In this document: one piece after another, positions 1 to 14,543 of the stretch
How positions within the stretch are numbered: position 1 is the stretch's first letter
Layout: every line of letters begins with the position of its first letter
Assembly: GCF_010389155.1 (NCBI RefSeq)
Contig: NC_057765.1
Location: 45,217,559 to 45,281,558 of the forward strand
Direction: 5' to 3'
DNA: 64,000 nucleotides
Origin: Erigeron canadensis
Lineage: Eukaryota; Streptophyta; Magnoliopsida; Asterales; Asteraceae
The notes under the pieces: generated by a model
What the model saw: only the letters and a program-made list of their open reading frames with translations
The model's database searches: none
What the model was told of the DNA's origin: nothing
Position numbers and translations under genes: made by a program

Positions 1-32
1 TTCTCGGAGCCACCATCCACCTCCCCTTCCAT
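1..32 (-). CDS. possible 5' end of an unidentified gene (partial, runs off window)
   Basis: On the minus strand an ATG at 32..30 opens a frame reading MEGEVDGGSE to the window edge. It is preceded by a pyrimidine-poor leader and a possible intron acceptor (TTTGCAG) near 62. Only ten codons are visible, so no family can be assigned, and the frame may be chance. The AT-rich sequence to its right would then be its promoter. Confidence is low. Confidence 0.2.
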   Translation of the reverse strand, partial: MEGEVDGGSE

Positions 33-1850
33 TCTTGATCACCCTAGCTAGCTAGCTCCTCTGCAAATTAACCAACAAACTTCAACCAAAAAAAAAAGCA
101 TCAAATTCAATAATTACTTGGACGGACCCATGTATGGACCAGAAAACAAGAATTTAGTTACAAAAAGCAAGAAAATAAAAGCTAAAAAAACCAATTAATT
201 ATTTTTTTTTCACTGATAGAAAAGTAGAAAATTATATATTTCTACACTTACTCTAATAAATAGATGATTGTCACTGTGTAGAAAAAAACACACAGAAACA
301 AGCACTTTTTTGTAATTTTATAGAAGAAGAAGATGATGATGAATTGTGAGTGAATAATCACTTCACAAAACATGCAATTTCCAACTGGTGCATTATTATT
401 ATTGTTAGAAGATAGAGGAGGGTGGGGGGAAGGTCTTGTTATTTTTGTGACATAATTTTGTGGGGTCTACTTTGTAACTCAACCACTTTTTTAATCCCAC
501 ATATATATATTATGATTTTTTATTTTATAAAGTACTGCTGTAGTTTGTTTGGATTAGTTTGACTGATAGATGGCTACGTACTTTACGGAATCATCAACAT
601 CAACAAAAGTAAAGTACCACACTTTCTTTTCCTGCTTTTTGCACCCCCATCGTAAAGTCGTTGGTTGGACAAGTCGTTGGGATCATACATAACAAGAGTT
701 TGAGAAGCCTTGGGGTGGTTATGGTACGAAAGTGGTGTTAGGATTATGAAGTAGTGATGATATGGGGCTTGGAGTAGTAACATTGAAGTTACTACTATGA
801 CACTCAACTGACTTCAACTAATCTACGTGTCTGTTGAGTATTAATAATGAAAGTTAAAACATGACCTGCCTTCAAGCTCTCATGCAACTTTTAGCGGCTA
901 AAAAATCCATTACACATGGGTCTGGAACTGTCAGTTAGCCATTATACCTTTGTAAACTCTTGTTATGTTTCCCTATATATATAATTATGAACATGAACAT
1001 ACCATACATATAATCCGGAAACACTTCACATTATTATACACAGACACACATTATCAACTCTGAACGTTACACAGAAGTCTTTTTTAAGATCACGATACTG
1101 CATTTTAAGATAAATCAAGCAACATACCATTTCATGGAGAAGACACTAATTCATTTCCTAATGACATTCTATCTAACAAGGTTTACATATTTCACCTACT
1201 GCATAAGCCATTATCATAAGCCAATAGTGCTTGGGTTATCAGGTCGACCATTTTTAATTATCTCGTCTGATTTGGCATGATCTCTTACAAGCGGTTCAAC
1301 CAACCAAACTGGGCCAGGTCTTGGTGGAACATTCAAATCAACAAGAAATGACATCTAGAAACATGCACCCATTTTCAGGTAAAGCGTCAACGAAACACAA
1401 AATAATCTAGAGCAAAAAATAGTCAAATGCAAAGCATGGTACAACTTACACTAACTTACACTACATGAGACAAGTCTATATTTGTTTATTGCTCTAGATT
1501 CGATTCTAACTTGAGGAGAAAAGGATTTATCTTCTTCATACTCCATATGAGCAAACAATAATGATAATAATACACAAAGTGTGTGAGTGAGAGAGAGAGT
1601 AAAGTGTTAAAAGAGCTTGGTGTGTATATTATTCCAGCTCGATAGTCCTAAAAAGGGCCAACAAAACAGACGACTGCTGAACATCATTCTCTCTTTCTTT
1701 TTTTTTTCACATACTTTTTGCTCAGATATCCCTATATATACAACAAATCTCCGAACCATACGGTCCAGGACTGAGCCACTATGGTCCAAGGGGTTAGTCA
1801 TCGAGCCAGGACTGAGCCAAAGGAATGCATCTGGTTGTTCGTAGAAAATT
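33..1850. other. intergenic region, no gene recognised
   Basis: AT-rich sequence with short poly-A/T runs and a small (TA)n stretch near 500-515. The open frames here are short and match no family I recognise. The right end (about 1500-2024) probably includes the MED12 3' untranslated region, because the MED12 stop codon lies at 2025-2027 on the minus strand. Confidence 0.5.
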
Positions 1851-2024
1851 CCGGACTACCCCGTGCCCTCAAAAGAATATGATCAGCCTCAAACACTGCT
1901 TGTTGCCGGTTAGGACATAAAACAGGAGGCTGACACTGACCCTGACCCCAAAATGGTAATATTACAAGTTAATGATTACCTGAACCAGGGTCTGACTTTA
2001 AATTTAACTTTTGAAAAGTTATAA

Positions 2025-5000
2025 TCAGCTGTCATCATCTATGGCACCGATGTAAGTCAGATCCATCCTCCTCACCCTGACCGCACCCTTGAGCCAACTT
2101 GATGCTTTCAGATTAGCATTATCACTTCCTGCAATTGCAGCTGCATTTATGGAAGATGGCCCCGATCCTGCTCCGTCCTCCAAAAGGGTCCATGGGTCAA
2201 TCTCTATACTGGAATCAGGTTGTGAGGACACGGGCTTTGTGGCCTTTCCTGGCCCATTTGAAATGATGCGAGATGAAGAAACTTGATTGTTTCTATGACT
2301 TCCAGGATTTGGTCCGGGTATTGATATGGTCGGCTGAAGATAACCAAGTGCGAAATTGGGGACACTGGGTGGCTGGCAAGATATTGAAAATCTCATAGAA
2401 GGGAAAACAAATGGCATGGCAGTCTGAATCCGCAATCTGACTGCATCCGGTAATTGCATGCCATCCAACTCATTCTGCATCATTTAGTAAATATATTAAG
2501 ATTAATCACTTTCAACATATGGAATCTATTCGAGTAAAATGCAACAATCTTCTTAAGGATGTCTCAGAACAGAAGCAAGTAATATCAAATCAATACAAAC
2601 TTAGGTGGTGTTGTAAAACTCGGCTGACTCGACTGGATACACGGATTTGACTCGTGACTCGAACGTCAAACAGGTCAAGTCAGATCAACACAGGATTTCA
2701 GTCACTGGATTAGACTCAGATCAACACAGGCCAAACTCAGCCAACTCGAGTAAAACTGAGCCGAATCAGGTCAAACTTGCCTAACTCGTGTCAAAGATGA
2801 TGAAAAAATTTACATAAACTCTAAAAAAGACCCTAAATTGGTTTAAGTTTACGTTTTTAAACATTTGAGTTTGAACTTCAAAGTATTATGTAAATGTTTG
2901 TAAACAATTATGTTTAAGTTTGAAGTTTGTAATCTATTTTTTCTAATTTTCTATTACATATTATTTCCAAAAAAAATTATTAAATATATAACCCCAATCC
3001 GGGTACCCCCAAGTTGAGTCTGAGTTTCCAAAAACTCATGACCCCCTTCCCCCTTTTTTTTTTCTCCAGCCGAGTCCCAAGTCACTAGTTACCCAACCTT
3101 GCTTTAAGGTATGGATTTGGGTCCACCAAGGATACCAAACCATATCTCTAGAGATCTATTAAGTTATCCAAATATGAACACAGATTGTCACTTAATTTCA
3201 AAAACTCAACTAATTTTTACTGTAGAGAAGTGATTTATACACGAAATTAGTTTATGCAGGTACATAATATGCAAGCATTGAGGAGTTGTACTACAGCTTT
3301 ATAGGTGTTCTACCATATGTACATGAAGTCTGCAACTTATCTCCCCATACTACATAACTTACTATTGTGACTAACAGAATGATTATATTAACATTGAAAG
3401 TTTACGAGATTCATACCTGCAAATTTTCTGCAACTTCACGATCATACGGTGATGAGTCTCTGGAACCCTCAGACGCAGTCTTGGAAATAAGCTTTGCCCT
3501 GAGCCAGTAGGGGTGGGAGCTACTTAACAGAGCATGCAGCACCAATAATAAACGATCAAAGAGACTTTCACCAAGATCAACAGAAGCAGAAGAATCTATC
3601 ATCGATTCCACCTCTCTCTTGATGGAAAATTTAGAAGCAGGGTTAGAAGCATCTGCATCTTCATGGACGACCCTACTTCCAAGAAGACGAAGCACCACTG
3701 GCGCAAGCATGTACCTCATGTTACGTGCTGATGGCTCACTGACATATTAAAAACAGTAATTGAAAATTATGTGGGTTAAAAGAAAGCATTTACTATACTG
3801 AGAATTCAACTTGGTTTTCTCAATGTTTACTAAGAAATGATGTCAACCTTGGATCTATTTAACAGGATCAAGTCAACACTAAGTAGAGGTATTGTATTCA
3901 AATCATTTATGTAAAAATATACTCAGGTGTACACAACCTCCTAAATTGATTGATTAAACAAAATGGGATCCTTTGTTATGCAACAGTTATGTTACCTATC
4001 CTAATATATTAGTTAGTCATATATAGATATGGAAGGAAGAACAAAAAAAGTGTTGGTCAGCCATTGTAACCCTTCTACATGTCAGAAAAAAACATGTCAT
4101 AAAGCTTATAATCTTTATGTCTGCTAAAATAAAACATGTCAGAAGAGTTGACCGAAGTTATTATTAATGCATACAACCTTCTACATCAATTTATGCCATA
4201 AAGCTTATAATCTTTTCAACAACATAAGTACTATATTTTTGCACTAAGAAACTAATTGCAAAAAAATTTTACAAAAATTAGGACTAGGTGTTTTCGGTCA
4301 GCTAACACGAGGCGACAGATTTTAAATTGCACAAAAAAAAACCTTTTTTAACTAGGTTGTGACCAACCCTCCTGCCTTGCTACCTATACCACCAGGTCAT
4401 CATTCAAGCTTTTTTGAAAATACAAGTTATCACTACAGATGTCAGCATACTACTTACCCATCAGCACAGATTACAGGGAGCAGTCTTAGGAGGAGCTGCA
4501 AGCGCAGCGACATCGAAGCACGCAATGCTGAAGGTGAAGGCAGCATCATTTCAACGGGGCCTGCAGGACGTCTAGCCAATCCAGGACTACCACCTCTTAT
4601 ACCCTTACGAGTATTCCCTTTGGCCACTGGACCTTCAATCCCAGAAGCAACGGTTCCTGCCTGTTTAGTCACTCCATGAGTAACTGTACTTATCTGCTGC
4701 TCAATTTCGTTCATCTGCTTAATTAGGTCAGTAGCAAAAGTGACCCGTGAGTCATCAGAGCTCTGATCAATGCACGGAAGAAGTAATTCCACTAACGCTT
4801 TTTCGGTCACGTGTTGTTGACTGACTATAAACGCTTCAACATCTGAAACTTGGCTAAATGTTCTAGAATGTCTCTTTGTGTCGGTTCCATTTCCATCATC
4901 AACTACCTCGCCTTCTTCCAGAGATATCATCTCAGACTTCCTCTTATTCCCTTTTTTTGTGGGCCCAGGCCCATCTGGAGAGGAATTACACCAACCCCAT

Positions 5001-8000
5001 GGTTTTGAAAATTGAATCTTAGTTGACAAACCTTTGCTCTCAGCAATATTAATTAACCGTTGCCGAATTGATTTTCGACCAAAGAGAACATCATGGCCTT
5101 TAAGGAACCATTTTGCTTGCAACAGAACTTCATCCTCTAGCGACCTTCCCAGAAGGTGCACAACCTCAGAGAAAAGAGAAGCAGCATCGGGTCTAACCAG
5201 AAGCCGGGTCAAGACCATTTGAATGAAGTTATTTTCGTTCTCAGAAGTCCCAAGATTTTCATTATTTGGTGAAAATGATTTCAAAGCTTCAACTATAGAA
5301 GCGTCCCGGGCTTCTACTTTTTCAATCAAGGCTTGCTCGTTCAATAGCAATCTGAGCTCAACCCATTGCCAATGAAACTTTGCAGGCTGCAAGGTGTCCA
5401 GAATATGAACAAGCTTATCAAGAAGCTTCATCTCATTTAACTCAGTATGCACAGATGCCCGATTCCCATCATCATGGAAAAGAACTTCATGTGGCAATTG
5501 ACAATCAATGATGGCATTTAAAAAGATTCGGGCTCTTATAGGGACAAAAGCCGTAATCTTTGAATGCATATCTGGCCCACTCAAGTCCAGCATGGCAGCA
5601 AACTCAGAGTCACTTGTATCCGTAGACACTATATCATATAATGTAGAACAATCTCTGAGACACACGTCACGGAAGGGTAAATGCTTTATGGCATCTGTGA
5701 TAGCACTTGTTAAAGATTGAAATAGCTGTGAAATGTTGTCACGAGCCATAACATTTGCGTTGAGAATGAACCGTTTCCATATCAAGAATCCAAACATAGC
5801 AAAAGCGGGTGGGAAGACAAGGTTAACAGGAAGCATTCGTTGGATTCTTGATAATGCTACGATAGAAGATTCACCCAAAATCTCGACTATGAATCCATCA
5901 GAAACACTCCTGCAATTCCCAACAAGGACCCTAAACCAATGTATGGAAACTTCAACCAGATTATCAATTTTTAAATCACCTATAGACCGTACACTTCCAT
6001 TTGAGTTTGACCTTGTACTCCTTACAAACTGAATCACATTTAGCCCTTCTTTTAATCTAAAAACTGTTACCATCCTTTCAAGACTAACAATACCCTGAAG
6101 AACAGCCCCAATAACAAGCGCAGAAATTGCACCAGTCGTTTTGGCTAGCTTAGAAAATGTAGTTTTACCAGCAATGTTCAGATTTTCATTAGATATGGAA
6201 TCACGGGTTTCGGGAGATAGTTGTAACTGACCACGAGCAGCTTTTGGAGGAGAGAAAAGTTGGGCTAGGGCAGACGAAGCTTCGGTAGCAAGAGCTATTT
6301 CAAAAACCCGACTTTGGCGTTCTCCAAGTGCATCTTTTAGTAGGGACAGACATGTAAGATGAATACGTAAGATGTATCTCGCGAAGTTTAATGAATTCTG
6401 AGATATATCATTCATTTTAGCAATCACTTGCCCGACATTACTTACAATTGCAGAAACTGCAAATGCAACCAATGTCGGGTCACCTTCTTGCGCTGCACCT
6501 CCTGTTTGTCTCATGCAATCCAATAGCCCTTTTACAACCTGTTGAGCTATCGGGAACGCATCATCTGATTTCTCTAGACTTGCTCTTTTCAACTGGCCAC
6601 CTGCAAAAGACTTCTTTTCCTGACCATAAGGCGTAGGACTGACTTCATCAATGAGTCTTTGAACAGTATCCCGCATGCCCAAACCAACTCTAGAAATACG
6701 AACACCGCTAATCTTTTTAAGTAAGAACTCATCAAAATCTTGGACTCCTGCAGGAATTCCAAGTGGGAAACCAAATTCTCCATCTGATGATCTTCCAGAT
6801 TCAAGTTCCATAACAAGCCTTTTATCAGATGTTGTTTTGAAGTTCTTTACCCATTCGACAACACTCACTACATGCCCATATTTTTTTAACATCTGACGAG
6901 CAAAGACTAAAACTATAGAACCAGAAATCCGCCCATTGGAAGCCATAACTGCGGAAGCACGATGCATCATGGCAGATAATGTTTCTGGAATAAGATCAGC
7001 TGCAGCAAGTATATTTTCATACCTGAAGAAAAGGATTCTCAAGATCTTTAAAATACAAAAAGCTTTACAGTGGAATGCGGATATGTATACAATTAACTAA
7101 AGGTGGCAAAATTTGACACATTCACTAAAAAAATAGTTGATCTTGGCCGTGTTTTTTCTCAAGTGGGTCATATTACAGTTAAAAATGGAATTGATAGTAC
7201 ATATGGATACATATAGTTAGAGGTGCCAATTTTAACCCGTTTACCTACGTACGGATGATGATCTGGGCAGTGTTTTGTTCTCAAGTGGGTCGTTACAAAA
7301 TCCAGCTAGAAGTTAAATGGGTCAAGCAGGTTGAAGAACACTAAACGCTACTTTTGATGCATACAATCCCTTAGGTCAATATTGCCACATTAATTGTATA
7401 TAACTTCTTTTAATGAACAAAAAACCCTTTACATGTCAACCTAACTCAACATGTAAACCCACATTACAAAAGACCTGTTTGCCATTTCAACATGAACACG
7501 TTACCCACACCCCATCTAACCACCTCTACAAATAAATACTTATTACGAAGAGCGAGGGAAAACCTTCTAAGAGATGATAAGATCAGTGCCTCCCCAACAA
7601 CAAACAGTTGATTGTCAACATTCTTCTGTACAATCATAACATTTCTCCCACCATGGACCGGAGGAATTGGGTTAATAGGAACTTTAGGCAACAGCCAAAT
7701 AAGAAACCGGGCTGCAGAAACTAAATCATCACAAACATCCATCAAATACAAGATAGTGGATAATTCATCTTCACCAAGCTTCCATTTTCCCAAACCTTTA
7801 TCATCAACATGCGGGAAATTTCTACCGTACGGTCCAACTTTTGCTGGAGTCTCGGGGATTTTTCCAGCCTCATCAACAAGCTGCTTCACAATGCCCATCA
7901 ACCACACTACAACAGCCCGCTTCTCATCTAACGGTACATGTTTCAAAACTTTCCCAATTGAAGAGATATCTCCAAAATTGACACTTTTGATTGAATCCGT

Positions 8001-11000
8001 TGTTTTCAGGACATCATTATCGTTACTATTTCGGTGGTGAGGACAACTTACTCTGCTATCACATACATGACTAGTGGATGCACCCTGGCTACCCTCAATT
8101 CTGGCAGCTGCTAACTGAGCAAGACTTGAAGTCTTACGGACCATTTTTTGTCTGCCTCTTGAGGCTTGTTTTACTGGTTTGATCGGTGGATCTGCTCTAA
8201 AAGACTCCAATGACTTAAGGCCCTTTCTAACCCACCAAACATCCTCATCATCAGACAGATTAGGATTTTTTTCTTCTACTTTTTGTCTCTTCGCTCTCCT
8301 GCATTCTTCACATCCAGGTGTTCCTTCACTAATAACTACTGGCCCGGCGGGGCGTTTAATACCAGGTGACTCATCAAGACCATTCTCCATGGAAGAAAGG
8401 GAACTTGGGAAATGAAGCAGCACCCCAATTGAATTCATAAGTTCATCTATCTTGGTAGCCCTATTGATGTTTTTATTCGATACCAAATCAGATGCAGATG
8501 ACGGTATTTTCCGTTGAACGATTCCGAACTTTTGATTGGTTTTCTGCTTATGCAAAGAGTTGATATTCTTTGGAAGGCCAAAAAGTTCATGAAGCAAAAG
8601 ATGACGTTCATTTGAGTAAATATGCATGGCTTCTGAAATAAGAGATGTCTCGGCCATTTGTGCTTCTTCAAGTGCACCTTGAACATATGAACTGGGAAGA
8701 TGTTTCAGGAGTTTATAATGTCTCCTCCTCCGATCAAAGTCAACAACTGAGTCATTCCGACCCATGATTCCACTAACAATAAGCTGCCTCACATAGGCTT
8801 GGGGATAAAAAATTCCTGATCGAGTGAGTTCATTTATGAGTAACTGAACACGCTTAAAACCTTCGCCATTTTCAGCTTGGTGTTGATCAAGCCAACACAC
8901 AACAATGTCATGTAACGGGCCAGGGCTTTGAAAAAAATGTGACAGATCTTTGACTTTTTTACTTGCTTTTGACTTGCTTGAACTACGCATATTTCTCATT
9001 TTCATCTCTAAAAGTCGAGTAGCAACGTATACCTGAGAAAAGTCTCTTTTGCCACTGAATTTAATACCATGAGGGGGGGCAGTCCTAAAATCCCTAAAGT
9101 CACATGTTGCCCACTCAAAAACAAAAAATATGGAACAAAGTAAGGAAGAGCTAGCTGTGCCGATCCATTTAAGAGATGACCTTAAATACAAGGAGACCTC
9201 TGATGTCCACCTTTTATCATCTATTTCATCACATAAATCCTCAAACATGCACTTGTAAGCGGTTGTGATATCTCCATGTATAAGTGTTTTATCTAACTCA
9301 TTAACTGCTTTGGCCACACCATGAACCCGATGTCCAGGTCTTGCTGCTCTTGCAAGATTTATTGCACATTTCTGAATTGAAGAAACAACTGCATCAATGG
9401 ATAAGGAAGGCCCGTGTTTAGTGCCACCTTCCCTGGTAACCCGTGTTATCATACTACCTTCATTTGCTGCATTTGATACCACGCATGATGGCAAGGGAAA
9501 GCAATTTAAGGCAACAAAAGTATCCGGAACAGCAAGTATTAAATATCGAAGGATCTCAATGAGAGCAGATATAGTGTATGCCCGCCTAGAATTATCCACA
9601 AGATCAGAACCACCTGGAGATGGTTCCTGGATAAAACGAACAGCTATCGCCGCAAGAGTATGAACATAATTTTGAGATAAGACAATAGTTTCAATAACAC
9701 CATATATGATAGGCAAAAGCAATTGCAATATCCCAAGTGATTCTTTCTCCTGCAAATGACAAAAACGATATTTTATGTAACTAATTTGCTTACGAATGAG
9801 TCAATTCAGGTTATGACCTATCACTAATAGGCTGAAAGAAAAAATTGCTTTGAAGCTACAGTGTTTACCCCCCCCCCCCCCCCCCCCACCCCCGCCACAC
9901 ACACACACCCACCCACACCGGGTTGGGAAAAATGATAATACATAAAAAACACTCATTCTATTAAAAAAATCATATGCTAGCAATATAATACAAGTTCATA
10001 ATCATAGCTGCAACCCTAATTATTTTATCATCAACATAAAATCAGTCTATTTTCATTAAAAAGCCAATAAGATCACCTGCAATTGATTTAAAACCCAATC
10101 AATGATCGAAGAAGGAAGAAGCAACCCTTCTGCATAGTGCCACTGTATGATTCGCACCACATACCACCATTTGAAATGTAACGAAGGCTCATCACCATCA
10201 GGCGTCAGCACAGAGTCATTCTTGTGCTGGATGGACCCGGCATAAGCAAATTGGGGTGATCGGTCTTTAGAATGCAAGGTAGAATGAGAATTGTTTTTAG
10301 AAACAAATTCATCAAGGAGATATTGTAAATACTCAATAACATCTTTTGTCCACTGCTCTGAGCGGGAAAGCCGAGTTTTGTCAGCTGAGCCAGAAGATGT
10401 ACTAGAAGTCCCTGGCCGAACCTGGAAAATCAAATAATGATCCGCTACATTCCATGAACTAGAAAAATGCCAAAAAAGATGGTCCAAATAAAATTTTACA
10501 TACCTGATTTAGATATGTTACTTTAATAAACCAAGTTGCCCTTAGTAGAGGTACATTATTTCTGATAAGGACTTCAAACAGTGATTTTCGTCTATAACCA
10601 TGAGGAACATGATCAGCCAGGGACCGTAAACGTTTATGCTGTTGAGACAAGCCCTGTAGGGTAAAGCTCAAAGTGTCAGATACCAAGTCTAAGTTCTACC
10701 ACTTGAAGAGCATTTTTTGATAATGGGCATATATAATGCATCTTCAGTTAGATGAAGAATGTGCATGTAAGCAACTCATGTAGCAAAAATGTAAAAATTA
10801 AAGTAAAATTTCAAGAGGCAGAAAAGCAAGTGTAAAAATATATAACACCGTATGCCCCCAAAAAGCGGAAAGACGAACCTCAATCCACTTCTTCCTAAAA
10901 TCTTCACCACTGGCTTTTTGTTCTGGAAAAACACTGGGCTTACTCAATAAATTACCACTAAGAGGGACTCCATATACTTGACCAGCCTGCATCATATATG

Positions 11001-12178
11001 TACACTTCAGGCCCTCAGCAAAATATTACATATGGATGATGGATATATGAATGTGTGTGTGTGTGTGTGTAAATGGCAGTCATATAATTCTATGTCTCCA
11101 TCAGCAGTGGCACTATCCCAAGTAAAGAAACACAATACCTTGCGTTTCTGAGCACGAGATTCATTGATTGCTCGGTGATATTTTCTGATTGCCTGCGGAA
11201 ATCATAACGTCTACTGTCATAATAAAAGTAATAAAAATGGTTCAATAGAATGATATCACAATAACAAAGAATTTACCTCCTTGCACTTTAAGATTACAGG
11301 CTTGGTGAAAGTTTGAATCTGTGATAAAGTTATCTCTCTGGACTCCTGCAAGAGAAAGTTCAAAATGGTTGGCAACATAGGTGACTTACGGATCACAAAT
11401 AAGCAAGGGGTTATTGAAAACTAAACAGAAATGATAAAGGCACAAATCTAATGGAATAAAAGAACGGTACATAATAACGAAGCCTCATATGATATGCATA
11501 ACTTTATTCAAAACGAAAATCAATCATAATTTATGGCATACCTCAAGCCCCTCAACTGTCTCTCTGTATCCAGCAAGCACATAGTCCTTTGTAAGGGTCT
11601 CCTCTGGGCAATTTGTAGTCGGAGGGTGAAAGTCAGGCGGTGGGAGCCTGACAGGAGAGTACCAAAGTGAAAATTAAAGATACTGCTTATATCAATATAT
11701 AATTAAAACCTTGTCGACGTTCTTATAATGATCTAATACAAAAGAGTACAAAAAGGGGTGAAACTTAGAAAACGACATCAAAAATTTTCTCATGATCCCA
11801 TAAATTACCTAGAATTCAGGGGATCTTTCTCACACCTCAATTTGTAGGGTGCAGGCTGAGAAGGTCGCCTGAAAAACATATAACACAAGTCATTTCGACA
11901 ACATTACCATATGGAACTGCCAATAAATAAATAAAAAAATCACTTGAAAAGCAAATATGATACAGAAGATACAGTAATGGTTATAATATTGTGCATCAAA
12001 AGACGTATATATTGCATATATCTTAAGATGAGATATAAAGGGACAATGCAAACCGATTTATTGGATAATTAGCTGGGAGAGAAGACGACTCAGCTCGGGA
12101 AGTATCCCGGCCTAATGAGCCACCAACTGCACTGCTATTGACTGCACTAGTGCAGTTGGTAGCATGATACCTTTGCAT
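2025..12178 (-). CDS. MED12: Mediator of RNA polymerase II transcription subunit 12 (MED12)
   Basis: Twelve coding exons on the minus strand: 12178-12054, 11868-11809, 11647-11542, 11345-11277, 11192-11139, 10986-10879, 10653-10504, 10421-10077, 9749-7564, 7022-4458, 3738-3417 and 2474-2025. All junctions are GT-AG and keep frame. They total 6540 nt, predicting 2179 residues, close to Arabidopsis MED12 (about 2.2 thousand). The N-terminus (MQRYHATNCTSAVN...) and the segment LIRNNVPLLRATWFIKVTYL (residues about 200-220) are the conserved plant MED12/Med12-domain sequences. A later acidic motif, LSDDEDVWWVRKGLKSLE, is also typical. MED12 joins MED13, cyclin C and CDK8 in the nuclear Mediator kinase module; in Arabidopsis it is CRYPTIC PRECOCIOUS/CENTER CITY, controlling flowering and embryo patterning. 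The start is the first ATG of the conserved N-terminus. No frameshift or internal stop was seen, so the gene looks intact. Confidence 0.95.
2604..3098. repeat. MITE-like insertion in MED12 intron 11
   Basis: The intron between the last two coding exons contains a block rich in GACTCG/GTCAAAC words. Its ends resemble each other in inverted orientation: GGTGGTGTTGTAAAACTCGG on the left, and a right end reading GGTTGGGTAACTAGTGACTT on the complementary strand. No coding frame is present. The inverted ends are imperfect and no target duplication was confirmed, so the element class (hAT- or Mutator-type MITE) is not settled. Confidence 0.35.
9869..9917. repeat. poly(C)/CA-rich low-complexity tract in MED12 intron 8
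   Basis: A run of about 20 cytosines is followed by CA- and CCCA-rich sequence inside the intron between coding exons 8 and 9. It is a simple repeat, likely length-variable, with no evident coding role. Confidence 0.8.
11051..11070. repeat. (GT)n microsatellite in MED12 intron
   Basis: Perfect GT dinucleotide run of about nine units between coding exons 5 and 6 of MED12. Confidence 0.8.
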
Positions 12179-13607
12179 TTCTCCAAACTATGACCTGCAT
12201 ACTGTCTCACACATTGAATAACTGCAAATTACCATGTTTAAGAAATTGCATTAGATACAGCAATACATTATCTCTCAAATATGTACTTTCGCCAAAATCA
12301 TGTAATCCAAGCAGCATATATAACTTAAATTGAACGAAGCTATCTAGAAAAACCTTCAAAGACACTAATACTCTAATAGATCCCCTATTTATCAAAGTTC
12401 TATTTGAAATATAACAAAAGCATAGGCTAACATCTGTGGGAACTGGGAACTAGCGATTGAGGAAGAACTGACATGTAAAAAACACAATTATGTATACAGA
12501 ATAGAGCGAAGCAACAGTTGAGTCTAGCATTTACAAATCTAATCAAACTTGAGTTGGAAGGAAATCAAAATCTCAAGTTACAATAGAATCTAAGTCAGTA
12601 AGTTGTAACAAGAGATGGCTCAACGTGGTATTTAATTACTCAATAGTGTTTGATTTTTCTTAAAGTGTAATAACTAGCATGCACACGTTACTTTTTTTGG
12701 AAATGAACATACAAACGCTACATAATCTAATAAGCATCATAAGATGCAAGGTTAACTATTGATATACAAGATGACATCAAGCTTGTTATAATAACACAAA
12801 TTTATCCGAATATGATTCATTTCACATAATGACAAATATATGCACATGATATTTAAGTGCATAACTCAATTAAGCAATGCACACAATGCTTTTACACTAT
12901 AAATAAAAATTCTACATTAAGTTTTCTGTATGAACTGCACTTCTGAAATCACAAACCGACACATCCACCCAAGTTTGGAAAAAAAATTAATTCTGTGAGG
13001 GAACATAACATTAGTATTACACACGATGCGTTAAGAACCTAAAAAAAAAAAACAGATGCTTTTCAAGTACAACCAATGACGCCAGCTAAGTTAACCATAA
13101 GCATAAATTTATCACAAAATAGATCCAAATTTCCATCTCAGTAACTGCTGATCAAAAACAGTAAACATATCCAGGCATCATTAGGTTTCAGCTCTTGAAT
13201 CCAGACACACAAGTATCCCAACTTTAAAAATGCCCTAACATTCAGCTTATATCTTAAACAAGCACCCTAATCCCCTGACTTTCAGCTACATAACTGGCAC
13301 AAAAAACCATGTATATAAAGTTTCGAAGCCTATAATCACTAATTTCCACAAAAAACATTACTTTATCAATCAGATCACAATGATCGTCAAATTTTTCATC
13401 ATACACTATACAAGCATAAAACTTTACATCTTCACCGAGCTAATTCGAGCTCTAACTATACTCAAAAAATTCAGCTTATAAACGCCATAACAGTATAAAA
13501 AAAAAACATACTAAATTTAAATACCCACTATCCAAATTAAAACATAAAAAATCAAAGATATTTTAGTAGCATGAGAATCTTAAAAATCAATTCAAAATTA
13601 ATGATAC

Positions 13608-13890
13608 CTTTGAATCAAGCAAGAAGCTTTATGGAAGAAACCTAATCTTAAGTTCAAAACATCCAATACCCAGTTGTTAAAAACTTTCAATTTTGAAAAT
13701 TAGGGTTTGTAATTGAGCTGTCAGTGAAACTAGGGTTTTGAATAAAATTGGGAAATTAGGGTTTTGATGTGAATTATAGGTACAAAACTTGTAACGTTTA
13801 TGTAAATTATATGTAAGCAGAATCAAAATTTGTCTGAAAAAGATTAGGGATTTGTAATTTGAGAAACACGAATCGTGTGTGTATTATATT
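13608..13890 (-). promoter_or_regulatory. probable untranslated first exon and promoter-proximal region of MED12 with telo-box motifs
   Basis: The MED12 ATG has a close upstream AG acceptor (TATGCAG near 12195), and about 1.4 kb further upstream a good donor (CAAAG|GTATCA, GT at 13607-13606) ends a plausible 5' leader exon. The leader carries three copies of TAGGGTTT (about 13701, 13731 and 13756), which read AAACCCTA, the plant telo-box, on the gene strand. Telo-boxes are known in 5' regions of translation and cell-cycle genes. The transcription start is only estimated (about 13870-13900). Intron boundaries are inferred from motifs, with no transcript support. Confidence 0.45.
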
Positions 13891-13899
13891 AGATACAGA

Positions 13900-14543
13900 A
13901 ACAGATTGGGGCTTTTGACTCTTTTTTAATTTTTATTTTTAATTTTGGTTTTTGATGATGATGATGATGAGTAAACAACAGGGGGGTCAAATTGGAAAGT
14001 TTGTGTAGATAAAGGGGGTGGATTAGGATATCTTTGATCTAATTAATGCTTTTTACGAAGAATAATTAGGCCTAATGACGGATAGGTTGGTAAATTTTAC
14101 CAAATAAACCTTACTAAGAATACGAATAAGAATGCTGGATATATAGATAAATGAAGGATAAGTTTGTCTTTTGGTGTGGTTGGTGCATTTTGACTTTTAA
14201 ATAGCAAAAAGAGCTCAGACAAGTATAGATAGTCAAAACAATGCCAAAAGTAGTCAAACTAATAAATGTTATGGTTATCTATATTTTGATTTTACTCACT
14301 ACAACCTCCACTAGTGTTTATTTTCTTTTTAATAAAATCCTTCTTTCAAGATGTTCCAACACAAACTTTTAAGAAAAATAAATAAATAAATAACTATTTG
14401 TATGCTTAAATTATATGATCATTTGAAATAATCCACCTCTACAAAATAGAAAATAGAATTTAAATACCGATTAGTCCAATTAATAAATCAATAGCTTTTG
14501 GTCTTAAAAAAACGTCATATACAAATACATATATATGTATACA
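13900..14543. other. intergenic region upstream of MED12
   Basis: Likely MED12 promoter region nearest 13.9 kb (a short AATATAAT element around 13885 on the gene strand is only a weak TATA candidate), a short GAT repeat near 13957-13970, then AT-rich DNA. No gene is visible. Confidence 0.4.

Noticed and set aside
4359..4679. Plus-strand open frame of 106 codons opposite MED12 exon 10
   Set aside because: It is the complement of confirmed MED12 coding sequence and has no domain-like features; the same applies to other plus-strand frames between 2 and 10 kb.
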